Shown one piece after another: positions 48,901 through 61,152 of a stretch of DNA of 64,000 bases (its first letter is position 1; every line of letters begins with the position of its first letter). The position numbers and the translations under genes are program-made. The DNA comes from Amphibalanus amphitrite (taxonomy: Eukaryota; Arthropoda; Thecostraca; Balanomorpha; Balanidae). The notes under the pieces were generated by a model. The model searched no databases. It was not told where the DNA came from and was given only the letters and a program-made list of their open reading frames with translations. Location: contig NW_024882031.1 in the NCBI RefSeq assembly GCF_019059575.1, forward strand, positions 248,001 through 312,000. The letters are read 5' to 3'.

Positions 48901-51900
48901 CAGCTGCTTTTGTACGACTGTACGGAGGGGTGAGATGGTGAGGCGAGCAGGTACGTGAAAATTGGTATCTAATCAATGTGTGCTGTGCCTTTGGCCTGGG
49001 CTAATCTTTGAACCCTGGGATGCAACAGTCACGATGACTCCATCACTGCAGCTACAAACTCTAAAAGGATAGGCTTTCTCAGAATCCCTCATTACCCCCA
49101 CCGAAAGGGCTCCATTACCCCCAAAGGGGGCATGCCCCACCATTTGCCGACCCCTGGTCTAATCCCTGGCGTCCCAATCCACCCTCTGTATGCCCCTTCC
49201 TACCAGCGTCATGACGTCGTTGGCCAGGTCCCGCGCCAGGTCGGTCGATATGAAACAGGACAGACTGGTGAGCGCCACGGCTGAGTCGTACTGGGTCTGA
49301 CTGTTGAGGTCCTTACGGATCATGTTGGTGGTCAGCATCAGAACCTGGCGGTGGCAGACGGCAGAGTCAGCAAATAAATACAATGGAAAAATTGGATAGG
49401 GCTAATGAAGGAATGCCAGCAACTCTATTCAAGATAACCCAAAACCTTGTAAACGTGAGAAGGTCGAAGGGAAGACCAAACAGCGGCGGATTAAGGCATA
49501 AGTAAGTATAGTAAGTAGCAATATGATGTATGCCAGATAAAGATAGAAAATAACACGGATAATGAGCGTGAGAGAAGAAGTTAGAACACCGATAGCGAGT
49601 GTCGGACTGTGAATTGCAAGACACGTATCCGGGGACCACCGCAGCTAGGCCGTGTCATTCATCTCCCCCTCTATCACACTACTCTAATCGACAACACATT
49701 ACAAATTACACTCCAGTCGCGGTGCCGCAGTGAGTCATCACCGGCGCCGTCTCGCCGCGGACCCACCTCAGTGTCGGGGTGGAACGACTGCGACGCCGCC
49801 AGATAGCCGACCCGCTTGTAGGTGAACTTTGGCGAGCTCATCACCTCGACGATATTGAAGCTGGCCCAGCTGATGTCGTAGCCCAACATCTGGATCTGTG
49901 AACGTAAGAAAGGGGAGGCAAAGTCAGCAGAGGAATGACCAACAGTGTGGCAGCAACGGTAACAAGAGTGGCAAGTTTGGGAGATTTTAAGGGACGAATT
50001 GAAAAGTTTGGGTAGCTAAGGCGAATCAATAACAAATCTGAGTAAGTTAGGCTTGTTCGAGCCAAGTTTTCAGGAGGCTGAAGAACGAATCAGTGGTAAC
50101 TGCGCTCGAGTCGTGTTCCTGTTTTAAGTTGGCTGAGAGTGTGCAGAGAGAAGTAGCTGAGAGTCGCCACTCGAAAACTCGAGAACGGTACTTGAGTGTC
50201 AGCACTCCCCACTCAGATGGACACTAGGAAAGGTTATAGCAGGCGCAGACATCCCGGGTATTTTGCTCGTCAGAGACGCAAGCAAGCAAGGAACACGGCA
50301 ACATGACCTTGTTCCTTGTGAGTAAGTAAGTAAGTACCTTGGAAATAGCGGCTAACATATTTGGACTGCGAGACTCAAATAGTTGACCGCTGCTGTGATC
50401 AAGCAAGTCACTGGTAGTCTCTTATCGATACGAGCTCTTGAAACCGTTCTGCGCACAACACTGATACAAGCAACAAAAAGCGAACAAGGGTTCTGCACTA
50501 TTTCCACTTTCTGATTAAGCATGTCAAACATCTGACAGTTTTATCCCAGTCGACCAAACTATTCTCGAACAACAGTGAACGCACATAGCCACCGGCTTAC
50601 ACCGGCTTGGTACCAAATATTCGTCAGTCATTTTCCTTAGTCACACACAACGGTCCGAGCAAAACCCACGCACATGTTGTCGAACCCACGGCGACTTACG
50701 TAGGTGAGTTTCTGCACGGCGTTGACCTTGACGGCCATATTGTCCTGGCGCAGCTCCTGCTTGATCTCCTCAATACACTGGGCGATGTATTTCGCCTGCG
50801 GAAAGACAGGTCAGTCAAACATCTGACATGACGTGGAGGACAGTCAAACAGAAACAGCAAGAATGACGTTGCCAGAGAACATAGCGGGTTAGAAGGTAAG
50901 ACACTTGCGAAAAAAACTCGACTTGTTTATAAACAGTGCACTATCTATGCCTGCAACCACTGATAAATAATTAGCGTCGCAAAAACAAGCTGCGATATCG
51001 ATTCAGCCTTGTGGTAACCACGGCAGGTTCCTTACCAGTCCCGCATCATTAGCCTTAGTAGCCGGGTATCATTAGCCTAAAATACATCCACGTATGTCCC
51101 GTGCCACTGTCCGACGAATGGCCGGCACCAAAACACGCCCTAATAGCGGGTAATTGGAGCCATCATCAACGGACAGCGGCCACCCGGCACCTTAGGAACG
51201 GGTTCAGGTCGAACGGAACTCCATTCAGTGGGGAGGCGGGCGGCAACACGTGGGCCATATGTATGAGAAAGATCCAGCATGGTCTCAGGGTTTGGTCAAC
51301 GACCGCAGTACGTTTCCACCCTATGATCTTTTACAAGTCATTTGGCAAGCCATCAAAACGGACAGAAAGTTGAATTATTCCGGTAAACTAATACCATATC
51401 TCATGCTCACGACATTTCTGGAGATTATGAGTTTTGTTACAGAATTAGACATGAAACAGAACTGAGTTATGTGAAAGCAGACCAATGTCGACCGGCCAGG
51501 CGACATGTGACGTGCTGAACTTCGAACTAGGACGCATGAGGATAATATGATAAGGAAGAATGGTATTCTATCTGAATGTAGCCAAGGGTTCGTAATCAGC
51601 ACCAAGCTATAAACGGTGTTGTATTTTTACATTGATTCACAAGCACCCCTTCGAATGGGAAGTCAGAAAACCCTAAGAAGAAAAACATGCAACAGAGGAC
51701 AGTTTACGGTAAATCAAATACATCCCCTCATCCATGACATCCCTACTCCCTAGGGATTGATGACTTCATACGAGTATGTATACTCCAATAATTTTTCCTC
51801 CATTCCCTTCAATCGGTCTGGCCCCACCCCAGCCACCGTAATTCACCCAGCGCCGGCCCCGTATCGTTCTGTCATCCCCGGCGCTACACTGAGCTGAACT

Positions 51901-53289
51901 CCGTGTCTCGTTCCCTAACATAAACAGGGAGTGCGGGCGCCGGGCGCGCGGTACCAGCTCATACTGCCCGGCCGGGCGCCCCGGCGGCCCCAGTCGCGGA
52001 CCCGTCCGAGCACACAGGAGACGCGCCGCTGCAGATATCCGCCGGCCAGATAACGACTGAGAGCGGTACTTCGCCGGGATGCAGGGCGTGGTTTAGGAAC
52101 GATTTCATATTGATCATGAGATGTTACAATGGTGAATCGGTGTGAGACACGGGAGGGAAGAGGAAAGCAGAAAAACAGGGAGAGAATAATGGAAGGAGGG
52201 AGAGACATAAAAGACACAGTGAAAGAGCAGAGAATTGGAGAAAGAAATGGAGAAACGAGCAGTAGACTGAATACTGATAGGAGAGTAGAGAAACATGTAC
52301 GAAGAGGAGAGCGAGGCAGCGAATGCCATACGGGGAGGATACATGCCACCGTGCGAACAAATAGACCGTTCCGTGACCATAAATAAGTTACTGATATCTA
52401 TCTAAATATGTGCCATATCACGCAAAAAACACTGCGCAAAGGGCACAGAGATTGCAGTAACGAAGTGAGCCAGTGACCCGGATGGGTGAACGAGAATATC
52501 CGGAAATGTGATAGTACGCCGCCCCATCAGGCACCTATCGGGCCCGGGGCCAGGCAAAAGGTTAACGGAAACCATGAAGTTATTCGAGGGGTCTGGTCGC
52601 TGACAATGTAGACAGTAGCCCACTTGCTTAACTGGAGACAGTATGAAATGCAGGGAGTATGGACTACAAAAAAAAAAAAAAAAAAAAATGGACTGCTGAG
52701 GTTCCGTGACGGCAATTCACAGATAAAGAGCAATAAAAATCGACCAAAGAGCGGCAATGTGAAGTGTTTGAATAGCCTCAAGTTGCTAGGCTAAGCTTAC
52801 AAGGCCTGGGTTAGCGGTTATAACGCTTGCCATTATAAACCGGTATTGTAACGGTTAATGCTAATCTAAGATGCGCTTTGTTTGCATATTTGATGTCGCG
52901 TCGCGCAGACCAGACAATATGCACGCCTACATAACCGAAACGCTGCTACTTCAGTTTCAGTCTAAACTGCCGCGTCGTTCCGTTCCAATTATCTCACATT
53001 GCACACGAATCACGATAATACGATATCAGTACCTAACCGTTCAACATACAAGACACCGTGCCCTTCCCCACATTTCAATGACCAGGGATACATGAGCAGA
53101 GTAGATGCGTATTTCAAATGGATTACAGTGCTGATAAATAAGAAAATCCCATCCTGATACGCATTTACTTGCTCATGTATTCGGGACCAATGTCCGTTCC
53201 CGTTCTCATCCTTCCAGAGTAATGCCATTCACTCCCAGCATCATCACTGCCGGCATCCGCACAACCCTCTCTCTCCCTCCCTCCCTCCC

Positions 53290-53357
<68 letters not shown>

Positions 53358-53478
53358 ACCGTCATCCCCTCCGTACCTCATTGTCCTTATTGTTGCGGAT
53401 TCCGCGCACCAGGTCGGTGAGGTTCTTGTCGAACAGCCGCTCCAGGTTACCACGGATGTTGCGGATGGCCACATCCAT
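36951..53478 (-). CDS. AP3D1: AP-3 complex subunit delta (1249 aa), 24 coding exons
   Basis: The large AP-3 adaptor subunit, which sorts cargo from endosome or Golgi to lysosomes and lysosome-related organelles. Coding exons in gene order: 53478-53377, 50795-50700, 49895-49767, 49344-49204, 47471-47342, 47066-46927, 46742-46669, 46527-46478, 46129-45736, 45459-45270, 44887-44663, 44313-44116, 43861-43679, 43366-43195, 42988-42905, 42674-42515, 42081-41823, 41628-41377, 41156-41016, 40649-40512, 40181-40068, 39814-39650, 39001-38882 and 37043-36951. The lengths sum to 3750. Residues 1-590 are the adaptin repeat trunk (FDKNLTDLVRGIRN; ISWASFNIVEVMSSPKFTYK; DDKDESIRLRALDLLYGMVS). Residues 620-790 form the conserved delta-specific region (GELNPVAPKAQKK, LDEWINEP). 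Lysine-rich hinge blocks follow (about 760-995), and an appendage-like end closes with DELRAIVCS. It aligns with vertebrate AP3D1 throughout. The weakest splice site is the exon 21 acceptor (CGGCCAG at 40182, poor polypyrimidine tract). It is the arthropod garnet equivalent. Confidence 0.96.
37044..38881. other. Last intron of AP3D1
   Basis: A 1.84-kb phase-0 intron. No repeats or genes are recognised in it. Confidence 0.7.
39002..39649. other. AP3D1 intron 22 with tandem copies of the exon 23 head
   Basis: Units of about 85-100 bases near 39040, 39132, 39225, 39310 and 39411 repeat the end of the intron, its acceptor and the first 12 or so codons of exon 23 (VLHKVAFWGRH). Most keep a CAG acceptor and a readable VLHKV segment but lack the rest of the exon and a donor. 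The complete exon is the copy ending at 39001. Confidence 0.85.
47893..49156. mobile_element. hAT-like non-autonomous element with 8-bp target duplication
   Basis: The 8-base sequence GTCTAATC is found at 47885-47892 and 49157-49164. Ends are CAGTGGTCGGCA and TGCCGACCCCTG. Sub-terminal GGGGGTAATGG-type repeats occur near both ends. An 8-bp duplication with CAG...CTG ends is the hAT signature. The element is 1264 bp with no transposase, a poly-G run near 48126, and a nested palindrome at about 48408-48590. Confidence 0.85.
48408..48590. repeat. Palindromic insertion nested in the hAT-like element
   Basis: Inverted arms: CCAACAGAAAAATAACCGCC at the left and its near-complement at the right, extending through CCGGAATTTTT and the CGCTTCACATACGGAGCG region. 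It could form a long hairpin and is probably a small transposon of its own. Confidence 0.7.
49896..50699. other. AP3D1 intron 2
   Basis: An 804-base phase-0 intron with no recognisable repeats or genes. Donor GTAAGT. Confidence 0.7.
50796..53376. other. AP3D1 intron 1 (first coding intron)
   Basis: A 2.58-kb phase-0 intron. It contains a poly-A run near 52671-52688 and a CT microsatellite at 53293-53354, 17 bases from the exon 1 donor. No gene is seen. Confidence 0.7.
53293..53354. repeat. (CT)n microsatellite by the AP3D1 exon 1 donor
   Basis: A dinucleotide repeat of about 60 bases just inside the first coding intron. Confidence 0.9.
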
Positions 53479-53524
53479 AGCGGCCGAGCGGCAGCGGCAC
53501 CGGCGGCGCTGGTAAGGTGGTCAC

Positions 53525-53537
53525 CTGAAAAAAAAAC
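53525..53537 (-). promoter_or_regulatory. AP3D1: Probable 3' splice acceptor of a non-coding AP3D1 leader intron
   Basis: On the minus strand a run of T ends in CAG, followed by GTGACCACC and 46 bases later the AP3D1 ATG. This looks like a real acceptor, so the first exon and promoter should lie further upstream, at higher coordinates. Confidence 0.6.
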
Positions 53538-55500
53538 AAAGTAAGCGTCAGGGTAAGGGTCAAGATCAGAGTCAGGGTCATGGTCAGGTCAGTGCACCCG
53601 TACTCCCGATGTGACTGTAATTGAGAGTTCCGTGGGTGTCTATGTCAAATATCGTAAGCATAACGATCGCCTTCCGTGTTAGCTTTCATACAATATTTAC
53701 GACTTGAAAATGACTGGCTCAGCCGTAGACCATTATAAATCGCTCAACTGATCGGAAGCCGGTGAGCTCAGTTTCCGCCTCAGGCATTGACAAATGCACT
53801 TTTATACCCAAGGCACCTGCAATTGTCAATGCATTACTCATGCAGACAGGGAGCCTAACTTTAAGTTATTGCGATTCCGGCCGTCGTGTTGGAAACTTCG
53901 GCAGGAAGTTTCCAAGTTCCATGGGCGCCAGTAGAGTCGCAATTATGAACGCTTGAGGAAGGAGTGAACGTAAGAAGGATCAATAAAGGTTAACTGTAGC
54001 GACCAAATGGTCACAAAATACCTGCCGATTCACATAGTAAGGTTCGGACCGAATAAGAGGGTAGAAGGGAACTGGAAGCAAACAAAGCCAATGCGTGGCT
54101 GAAACGTAACCTTCTGACTTTTTCACCAAAGCAAACAGTGTAAGGACGCTACCAGACTCCAGATTACACAGTTTTTTTTTTACGGACCCAACAACCTCCG
54201 CGACAATAAACAAATCACCAATCTCATGTTCCTTTTCAATCTACACCTTTCAAAGTTGCAACAAATCATATACACCACCGCTGACAAAAAATCAGTCCGT
54301 TCGGTTCAAACCATAACTACAAATCCACAGTGCTCCCGCCACTCGTATGGGCGGACACATGCAATCCCCGTGCGACAAATTGCACGGCACCGCCTTCGTG
54401 ACACAATCAGGGGAGCGATCGGCGGGCTCTGCACAGAGACGTGGCCGGGCGGGGTCGGTCGGATCAGAGCAGCAGAGGTCTCCACGGTCGGACAGAGACG
54501 ATAAAATGCAGCACAACAGGGCCCCTGGTGTAGATCGAGATGGAAGGCAGAGTAGACCAAGTATGGAAATGAGATAGCAAAAAGTGTTTTAGGACGCCCA
54601 GACTTAGGAGATCCTTGGCACCAAGAGGAAAAAATCGGAGATAAGATTTCACATATACCATAACTTCATATTTCACCGACACCGTTCAACTGTTGACTGT
54701 ATCAGCATAGGTCCAATAGGTCCCCAAACCCGTGCATGAGAATACGCAAATCACAGGGCGGTACCCGCACAACCGCGTCCGAATTACCCATTCATGAATT
54801 GCTCTTCCTCGAACTGTCACGTATGACGGACCATCTGTCTCTCGTCTGTCACGAGGCACACATTTGGCTGCACCTGTGACCGAGACCGCCGAATGCACCG
54901 CCCCTTACTGGCCGCCCCGGGCAGCTGGTAATGTGGCAGTCGGCCGGGTAGGTACACTATCCGCTACTGAATATCGAATAACGCTGAATGGCGGCGGACT
55001 GCGCCATGACCGGGGTTTGACTCGGTAAGGCGCGGTGATTTGGAGAGCCCTCGGCCGTCACCGACGGAAAATGCAGATACGGGGTCGTTGGGGTCGTACC
55101 AGTACCATCAGCCAAATAGGCTAAACTCCCATTGGGTTTAGATGGAAGGAATTGAGTTAGCATAGAAACCCGCTGCATGCGAATGAACCAGCTTACAAAG
55201 CATAGGTAAATTCTGGTCAAGCCCAATCTCAGCGCAGAAGATTCACCCCATCAAAGTAGTGCAACGTGCATTCAAGATACATCATTTCTCCACAACCGCA
55301 CTGCTGCAGCCATCACGGTCCTTGTCTACCTGCTCCTGTGCGTTCCCTCCCTCCCCCTCCCCTATCGGCGCGGAATTGTCAGACGCCGACATCCGACACC
55401 TTACACCCGACAGCCGTCATTGGACATCCGACACCTTACACTACACCCGACAGCCGGCATTGGACACCCGACACCTGGGGTAGACCGACCGACACAGCCG
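53538..55500. other. Upstream of AP3D1, no gene recognised
   Basis: A likely leader intron or intergenic region. Short direct repeats of CCGACACC...CCGACAGCCG type lie at about 55385-55485. No coding content is seen. Confidence 0.45.
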
Positions 55501-55507
55501 TCCGAGG

Positions 55508-56161
55508 GTCACGTGACACCGCCGGGCCGCTCAGCAAGCGGGGCGAGGCAATGTCACGTGATGCAGACAAATCCCGAAGGACTAGTGGTGTCAATTTCAG
55601 AAAACGTATGTCCAAAGTCCGTCCAATGTCCAATGCTTACGTCGATTGTCCGTCCAAAAATGTCCAAGCCAGCCATTTGTCCAAAGATGTCCGACACCTA
55701 CGCAATAGTTTACACTCAACACTGTTATTTCATTTGCTTTTCATGTACCGCTACAAGCTCAAAAGTGTTAATCATATCGAAAGCTGAGCTTTCTAATAGC
55801 CAATCAATGTTAAACACGACTACTTTTTAAAAATGTTGAGATGTAGCAAGCGATTGTCCAAAGTTGTCCAAAGCCTGCGGCCATTGTCCAACCGAATTCC
55901 GAATTGGACATTGGACAAAATCGGAATTCCGAAGATTCAAGTTCCGATTGACACCACTACGAAGGACACACGCCGGGGCGCATCACGTGACACCGACAGG
56001 CTTTCTCAGCAGCAGGTCGTGTTGACCAGACATGACGTCAGCATGTTAGCAGACAGTACGGTGGGAAAGTCACGTGCCAACCACACCCCGTGACGGCCGG
56101 CAGGGCGTCTGGGCTATTATCATGTGACAAAACCTGTGGTCTGGCTATTCCGTCACGTGAC
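55508..56161. promoter_or_regulatory. Cluster of CLEAR-type E-boxes
   Basis: GTCACGTGAC occurs perfectly at 55508-55517 and 56152-56161, and with one mismatch at 55553-55562 and 55982-55991; GTCACGTGCC lies at 56069-56078. This palindrome is the known TFEB/MITF-family CLEAR element of lysosomal genes. The cluster lies 2.0-2.7 kb upstream of the AP3D1 start codon, where a promoter would be expected if the leader exon is real. A small TA-flanked element splits the cluster. Confidence 0.45.
55585..55957. mobile_element. Small TA-flanked MITE
   Basis: Terminal inverted repeats GTGGTGTCAAT and ATTGACACCAC with TA on each side. The 373-bp body has many short TGTCCAAxG words. It has no coding capacity. 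Confidence 0.65.
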
Positions 56162-58065
56162 CTGTGATGCCGGTGCCCGCTGGCAGTGCCACTGCCGGCA
56201 CGATGCAGTCTCCGACGTAAGACCAACACAAAACTGCTGCAAAACGCGTCCTTCTTAGAACGAAACGGACATCAACGGATTAGAAATGGATCTGCGGCTG
56301 AGGCTCAGCTACGCGCCCCAAAGTTAGATCGAAGTTTCACTACTGAAGTGAATGACGGCACTGTCCTCTTAGATCTAATGCCTTCCTTGACCTCTCTCGC
56401 ATATGCAAACCGGCTTCATATAGTGGACCACACGGTATGAACAGTCTACTCTAAACTCTCATATTGATCTCACCGGTATGAACAGTCTACTAAACTCTCA
56501 TATTGATCTCACCATCACCACCAAGCTGAGATTCAGGAGACAGAAGACCTACCCAACAAAAACACCACTGGGAGATAGACACAACTTTGGCTAGTATGTA
56601 CATCCTCTGCTGAACACATTCTGCTGTGGGTGAAGGGACATATCCCTTTCCACAAGCACAACCAACATACAACAGAAACATGCTAGCAAGAAGACTTGAC
56701 ATAAAGTTTGTCAAACAACATATATCGATATATCTAGTGTATTTGTAATGCACATTTTCAAACAAATGCATTAGGTAGTGAATTATTAAAAAAGGAAATG
56801 CTACTAAAAATCGCAACAAGAGAGGACTTTTGTTAAAGAAATGCTAAATATTTTAACAAGGTAGCTAAAAATCAAAATCATTTGACAAAAACTTAAAACA
56901 AGGTAAGAAACAGGAACTAATATGGCATTGAGATTTGAGCATGATCCTCGTACCACTGAACCGGGCCTGCTATCCATAACTATAAAAATATATGAGGAAA
57001 GAAAATGCATAAATAGGTAGCAACATGATGTGATGCGCATTTAAAATGGATGTAGGTATAACACACAAAAATTAAAACCACGCATGAAATATATGATTTT
57101 GAAAATTGAATGAAATAGTAATTTCACCAAAGCAAGCCTTAGATTGAATCAAAATTCTGGCAAAGTGACCCACCTTAAAAACGTCAATCCTTTTTCTCTT
57201 TAAGTCTGAAATGAAGAAAAAATTAATCAAACATCCACTAAAACCCTGTAACTAGCGGGACATACGGCACGGAATTGTCTGACCCCTGCATTTCAACATG
57301 CGCCGGTTTCGGACCGAAGAAGGCAATACAGCCATTCCAAGAAAGATACATAGAACACATACGGAACAAATTGAGGAGAACTTGGACGATATTAGCTTCG
57401 AAAGGTCCTCTGAAAAATGTTATCATAAATATCATAAAATACCTGTTGTGATAGAAACGGCAGGGCCGTATCGCGAGGCAAACAAGACGCACGTTTGTGA
57501 CGCGTACAACTTTGGATTATTTTTCTTATCTTTCAATTTTGATGACGTCATAAACTTTAACAAATCATTTTCGGATTTTGATTAAGTTGAGAAAAATTGC
57601 TCAACAGAAATAAACGATATCAATTATGAAGTTAAAGTTTAAGCCAATTGAAAAATTGTAAGCATTTAATTGCCTGTTTTTTAATACCGAACTCAGTGAA
57701 AAGCTTGCATGTATCTAATTTTAGATTACGTCATTTTATACAGAATTCGTTTGCAAACACTACTTGCATTAGCCTTGGCCCTGGCGAACAAGCGGACAGT
57801 TTTCGTCGTTTTCGTTTCGTGCGTTGAGGTCGAAGTTGATAACGTGATCCGTCACGATCCAAGACAGGATCTTGGCAGGATCCATTCCAAGGTGGGGGCG
57901 GAAGTTGAATTTTGTCAGTTTTCTGTATACCTGCCTTTGTTTTGTTTGTGTATTGTGGGGTTCTATTGTGCTTATGCCCCTTCCTCCTCGAAAATGTCTA
58001 ATGCTCTTTCAATTCAATAAAATTCAGGTCAAGGTGCTGCCGATTGCAATTGAGACTTGAGGCAG
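56162..58065. other. Intergenic, AT-rich, no gene recognised
   Basis: A direct duplication of about 40 bases (GGTATGAACAGTCTACT...) lies at about 56434-56515. The rest is AT-rich with no recognisable coding or RNA genes. Confidence 0.5.
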
Positions 58066-59670
58066 TAGGGTCGGTATCGGTAACCCTGGCGTCACCGGTA
58101 GCTTTTTCGTTCAAGGCTAAGGTTGCCTGTATCAGGCCGCCGTGCCAGGCTGAAGCATGCTGTGACGTCACTGGGTAAGAGAAGATAACGTAAAGAACGA
58201 CTCGGGCAGACTCAAATCGACTCAGGCAGACTCAAACTGACTTGACCGACTCAAACCGATTCAGATCTACTCAGACTGACTCAAACTAACTCAGACCGAC
58301 TCAACCGACTCAAATCGATCGGCTCAAATCGATTCCGATCGACTCAGACAGACTCAGGCAGACTCAGACAGACTCAGGCAGACTCAAACCGACTCAGGCA
58401 TACTCAAACCGACTCAGGCAGACTCAGACCGACTCAGATAGACTCAGAACGACTCAAACTGACTCAGACCCACTCAACCGACTCAAATCGATTCCGATCA
58501 ACTCAGACAGACTCAGAACGACTCAGACAGACTCAGGCAGACTGAAACCGGCTCAGGCAGACTCAGACCGATTCAGATCGACTCAGATAGACTCAGAACG
58601 ACTCAAACTGACTCAGACTGACTCAATCGCCTCAAATCGATTCCGATCGACTCAGACAAACCCAGAACGACTCAGACAGCCTCAGACAGACTCAATGCGA
58701 CTCAGGCACACTCAAACTGACTCGACCGACTCCAACCGATTCAGGTCTGATGATTCAGGTCAAACCGATGGGCCTGTCTGAGTCGGTCTAAATCGGTTTG
58801 AGTCGGTTGAGTCGGTTTGAGTTTGTCTGAGTCTGTCTGAGTTGTTCTGAATCTGTCTGAGTCGATCGGAATCGATTTGAGTCGGTTGAGTCGATCTGAG
58901 TCAGTTTGAGTCGTTCTGAGTCTATCTGAGTCGGTCTGAGTCGATCTGAATCGGTTTGAGTCGGTCGAGTCAGTTTGAGTCTGCCTGAGTCGGTTTGAGT
59001 CGTTCTGAGTCTGTCTGAGTCGATCAGAATCAATTTGAGTCGGTCTGAGTCAGTTTGAGTCGTTCTGAGTCGGTCTGTGTCGATCTGAATTGGTTTGAGT
59101 CGGTCGAGTCAGTTTGAGTCTGCCTGAGTCGGTTTGAGTCGTTCTGAGTCTGTCTGAGTCGATCGGAATCGATTTGAGTCGGTTGAGTCGATCCGAGTCA
59201 GTCTGAGTCGTTCTGAGTCTATCTGAGTCGGTCTGAGTCGATCTGAATCGGTTTAAGTCGGCCGAGTCAGTTTGAGTCTGCCTGAGTCGGTTTGAGTCAT
59301 TCTGAGTCTGTCTGAGTCGATCGGAATCAATTTGAGTCGGTTGAGTCGGTCTGAGTCAGTCTGAGTCGATCTGAATCGGTCCGAGTCTGCCTGAGTCGGT
59401 TTGAGTCTGCCTGAGTCTCTCTGAGTCGTTCTGAGTCTGTCTGAGTCGATCGGAATCGATTTGAGTCGATCGGAATCGATTTGAGTCAGTTGAGTCGGTC
59501 TGAGTTAGTTTGAGTCGGTCTGAGTCGACCTGAATCTGAAAGGGTGGTAAGTTATCTTCTCTTCCAGTGACGTCACAGCATGCTTCGGCCTGGCACGGCG
59601 ACCTAATGCAGGAAATCCTAACCTTGAACGAAAACATTACCGGTGACGCCAGGGTTACCGATACCGTAGG
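58066..59670. mobile_element. Second foldback element with GACTCAGAC minisatellite arms
   Basis: The left flank (58066-58190) and right flank (59540-59670) are inverted copies of about 125 bases, sharing GGTATCGGTAACCCTGGCGT and GCATGCTGTGACGTCACTGG. Between them the left half (58200-58750) is tandem GACTCAGACCGACTCAAAC-type repeats and the right half (58775-59530) is the same repeat in reverse complement. The whole can fold into one long hairpin. No transposase is present. Confidence 0.85.
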
Positions 59671-59862
59671 GTCCACGATTTCCAATAATCTCAGCATTTG
59701 AAAATAAGCCCAATACAATGTAAAAGTAAAGAAAAAGATCATGATTCCAGATTCATGATAAGAATAGCTTTGCTCTCCTAAAACTAGCCATTATAGTTTT
59801 GACAATAATTTCAGTAAACATGAGTTTCTCTATTAAATCATGGTTATCGATGTCTATGTTAT

Positions 59863-60753
59863 TACGAGCGAGCGAGCGCAGCGAGCGAAGTGAGTCTTTT
59901 CAATATAACGGAAAAATCTCAGTATGAGCGGCCCGGCCCGGCCCGGCCCGGCCCGGCCCGGCCCGGCCCGGCCCGGCCTGTAACGCTTTTGAGAGGCTTA
60001 TATCTCAGCAACCGCTGGACCGAATGGCCTGCGGTCTTTTTTGCTGGGTAGCCCCATCCCTTCTACCCCGTAATTGACTACTTTTGATACATCTCAGTGA
60101 CCGCCGTGGCACGTGCCACGTGAAAAGTCAGGGGTGTTCAAGCAGTTTTGCAAAAGTAATGATTTTGAGAGGCCCATATCTCAGCAGCGGCTTGAGCGAT
60201 TGTCTTGCGGTCATTTTTATAGGGTAGCTGCATCCCTTCTACCAAAGGTCGGATACTCTTCATCTATGTGAGTGACCCCCACTGCACGTGCAAAATACAA
60301 CAATAAGAGGTGCCAAATTTGTTCCCATTTCAGTAACTCGGTAATTACTGGGGCGATTTCGCTGAAACTTGGCATACATGTAGGCACCCACCAGGCAATG
60401 CATTCCCATGTGTTGAGTTAGGGTGCTACTGCACGTGCGCACGTGCAGGGGGCGTTTCCAGATCTCGAGAACGGCTGGGCCGATTGCGCTCAAATTTGGT
60501 ACACGGTTGGGGACAGGTTAGTAGGGTGCCGTGCAAAAGTCATTTTGGACCCCGTTTGCACGTGCGCACGTGCAGAATGCCGCTTCCAGATCTCAGGAAC
60601 GGCTGGGCCGATCGCGTTCAAATTTGGTACACCGCTAGCGACCGGTTAGAAGAGTGCTTTGCACAAGCCCGTTGGAAGTACCCTCTCGCCCTGCTGCAGC
60701 TGCAGGGCTCACTATCTCGCTCGCTCGTTCTTCGCCCAAAAGGCGTTTTACTG
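59863..60753 (-). mobile_element. Repeat element with CACGTGCGCACGTGCA palindromes, copy 2
   Basis: The reverse-oriented relative of 24187-24882: it starts (plus strand) with GAGCGAGCGAGCGCAGCGAG and ends with CCCAAAAGGCGTTTTACTGG. It contains a CGGCC repeat at about 59931-59978, the GAACGGCTGGGCCGAT units and two CACGTGCGCACGTGCA palindromes. No coding region is seen. Confidence 0.65.
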
Positions 60754-61152
60754 GTATAAATAAACTAATATATGAGGACAGGAGATCCGTGGTTGTAACC
60801 CTGTGCATGTGCCGCATAATGGCTCAGCTGTCCATGCGCTTCTAAACCAGGAAGCAAGCAATATTGACCTAACAAGCTCGGCTATCATAGGACGTGGGTA
60901 ATGCTCATTCAGTAATCTGTGACCCTAGATATTCCCTCTGAAGATGGTCTGGTCGGACTGATACATTTTTTTTCTCACTGTGTGGCATTTGGAGTACCTA
61001 TGTGTATTGCAATGTGCAATACAAGTTAGGTAATGGTTTCCCAAATCTTACTAATGCAGCATGATGTAAAATGTAAAGGCTTATTATCAAAATTCCCTGT
61101 ATTGTGTTGTGTTGCTAACTGTGGTTTCCTTTTCACAGAAATTCCTACCAAG

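Larger units (their letters stand above)
47472..49203. other. AP3D1 intron 4 with a duplicated exon 4 end
   Basis: Near 47838-47866 lies an imperfect copy of the last roughly 28 bases of exon 4 and its donor (TACCAGTGTCATGACGTCGT, compare 49201-49220). The hAT-like element lies between the two copies. Confidence 0.75.

Noticed and set aside
58788-59742. Minus-strand frames rich in TQTDSDRL repeats
   Set aside because: They lie in the foldback minisatellite and are not protein-coding.
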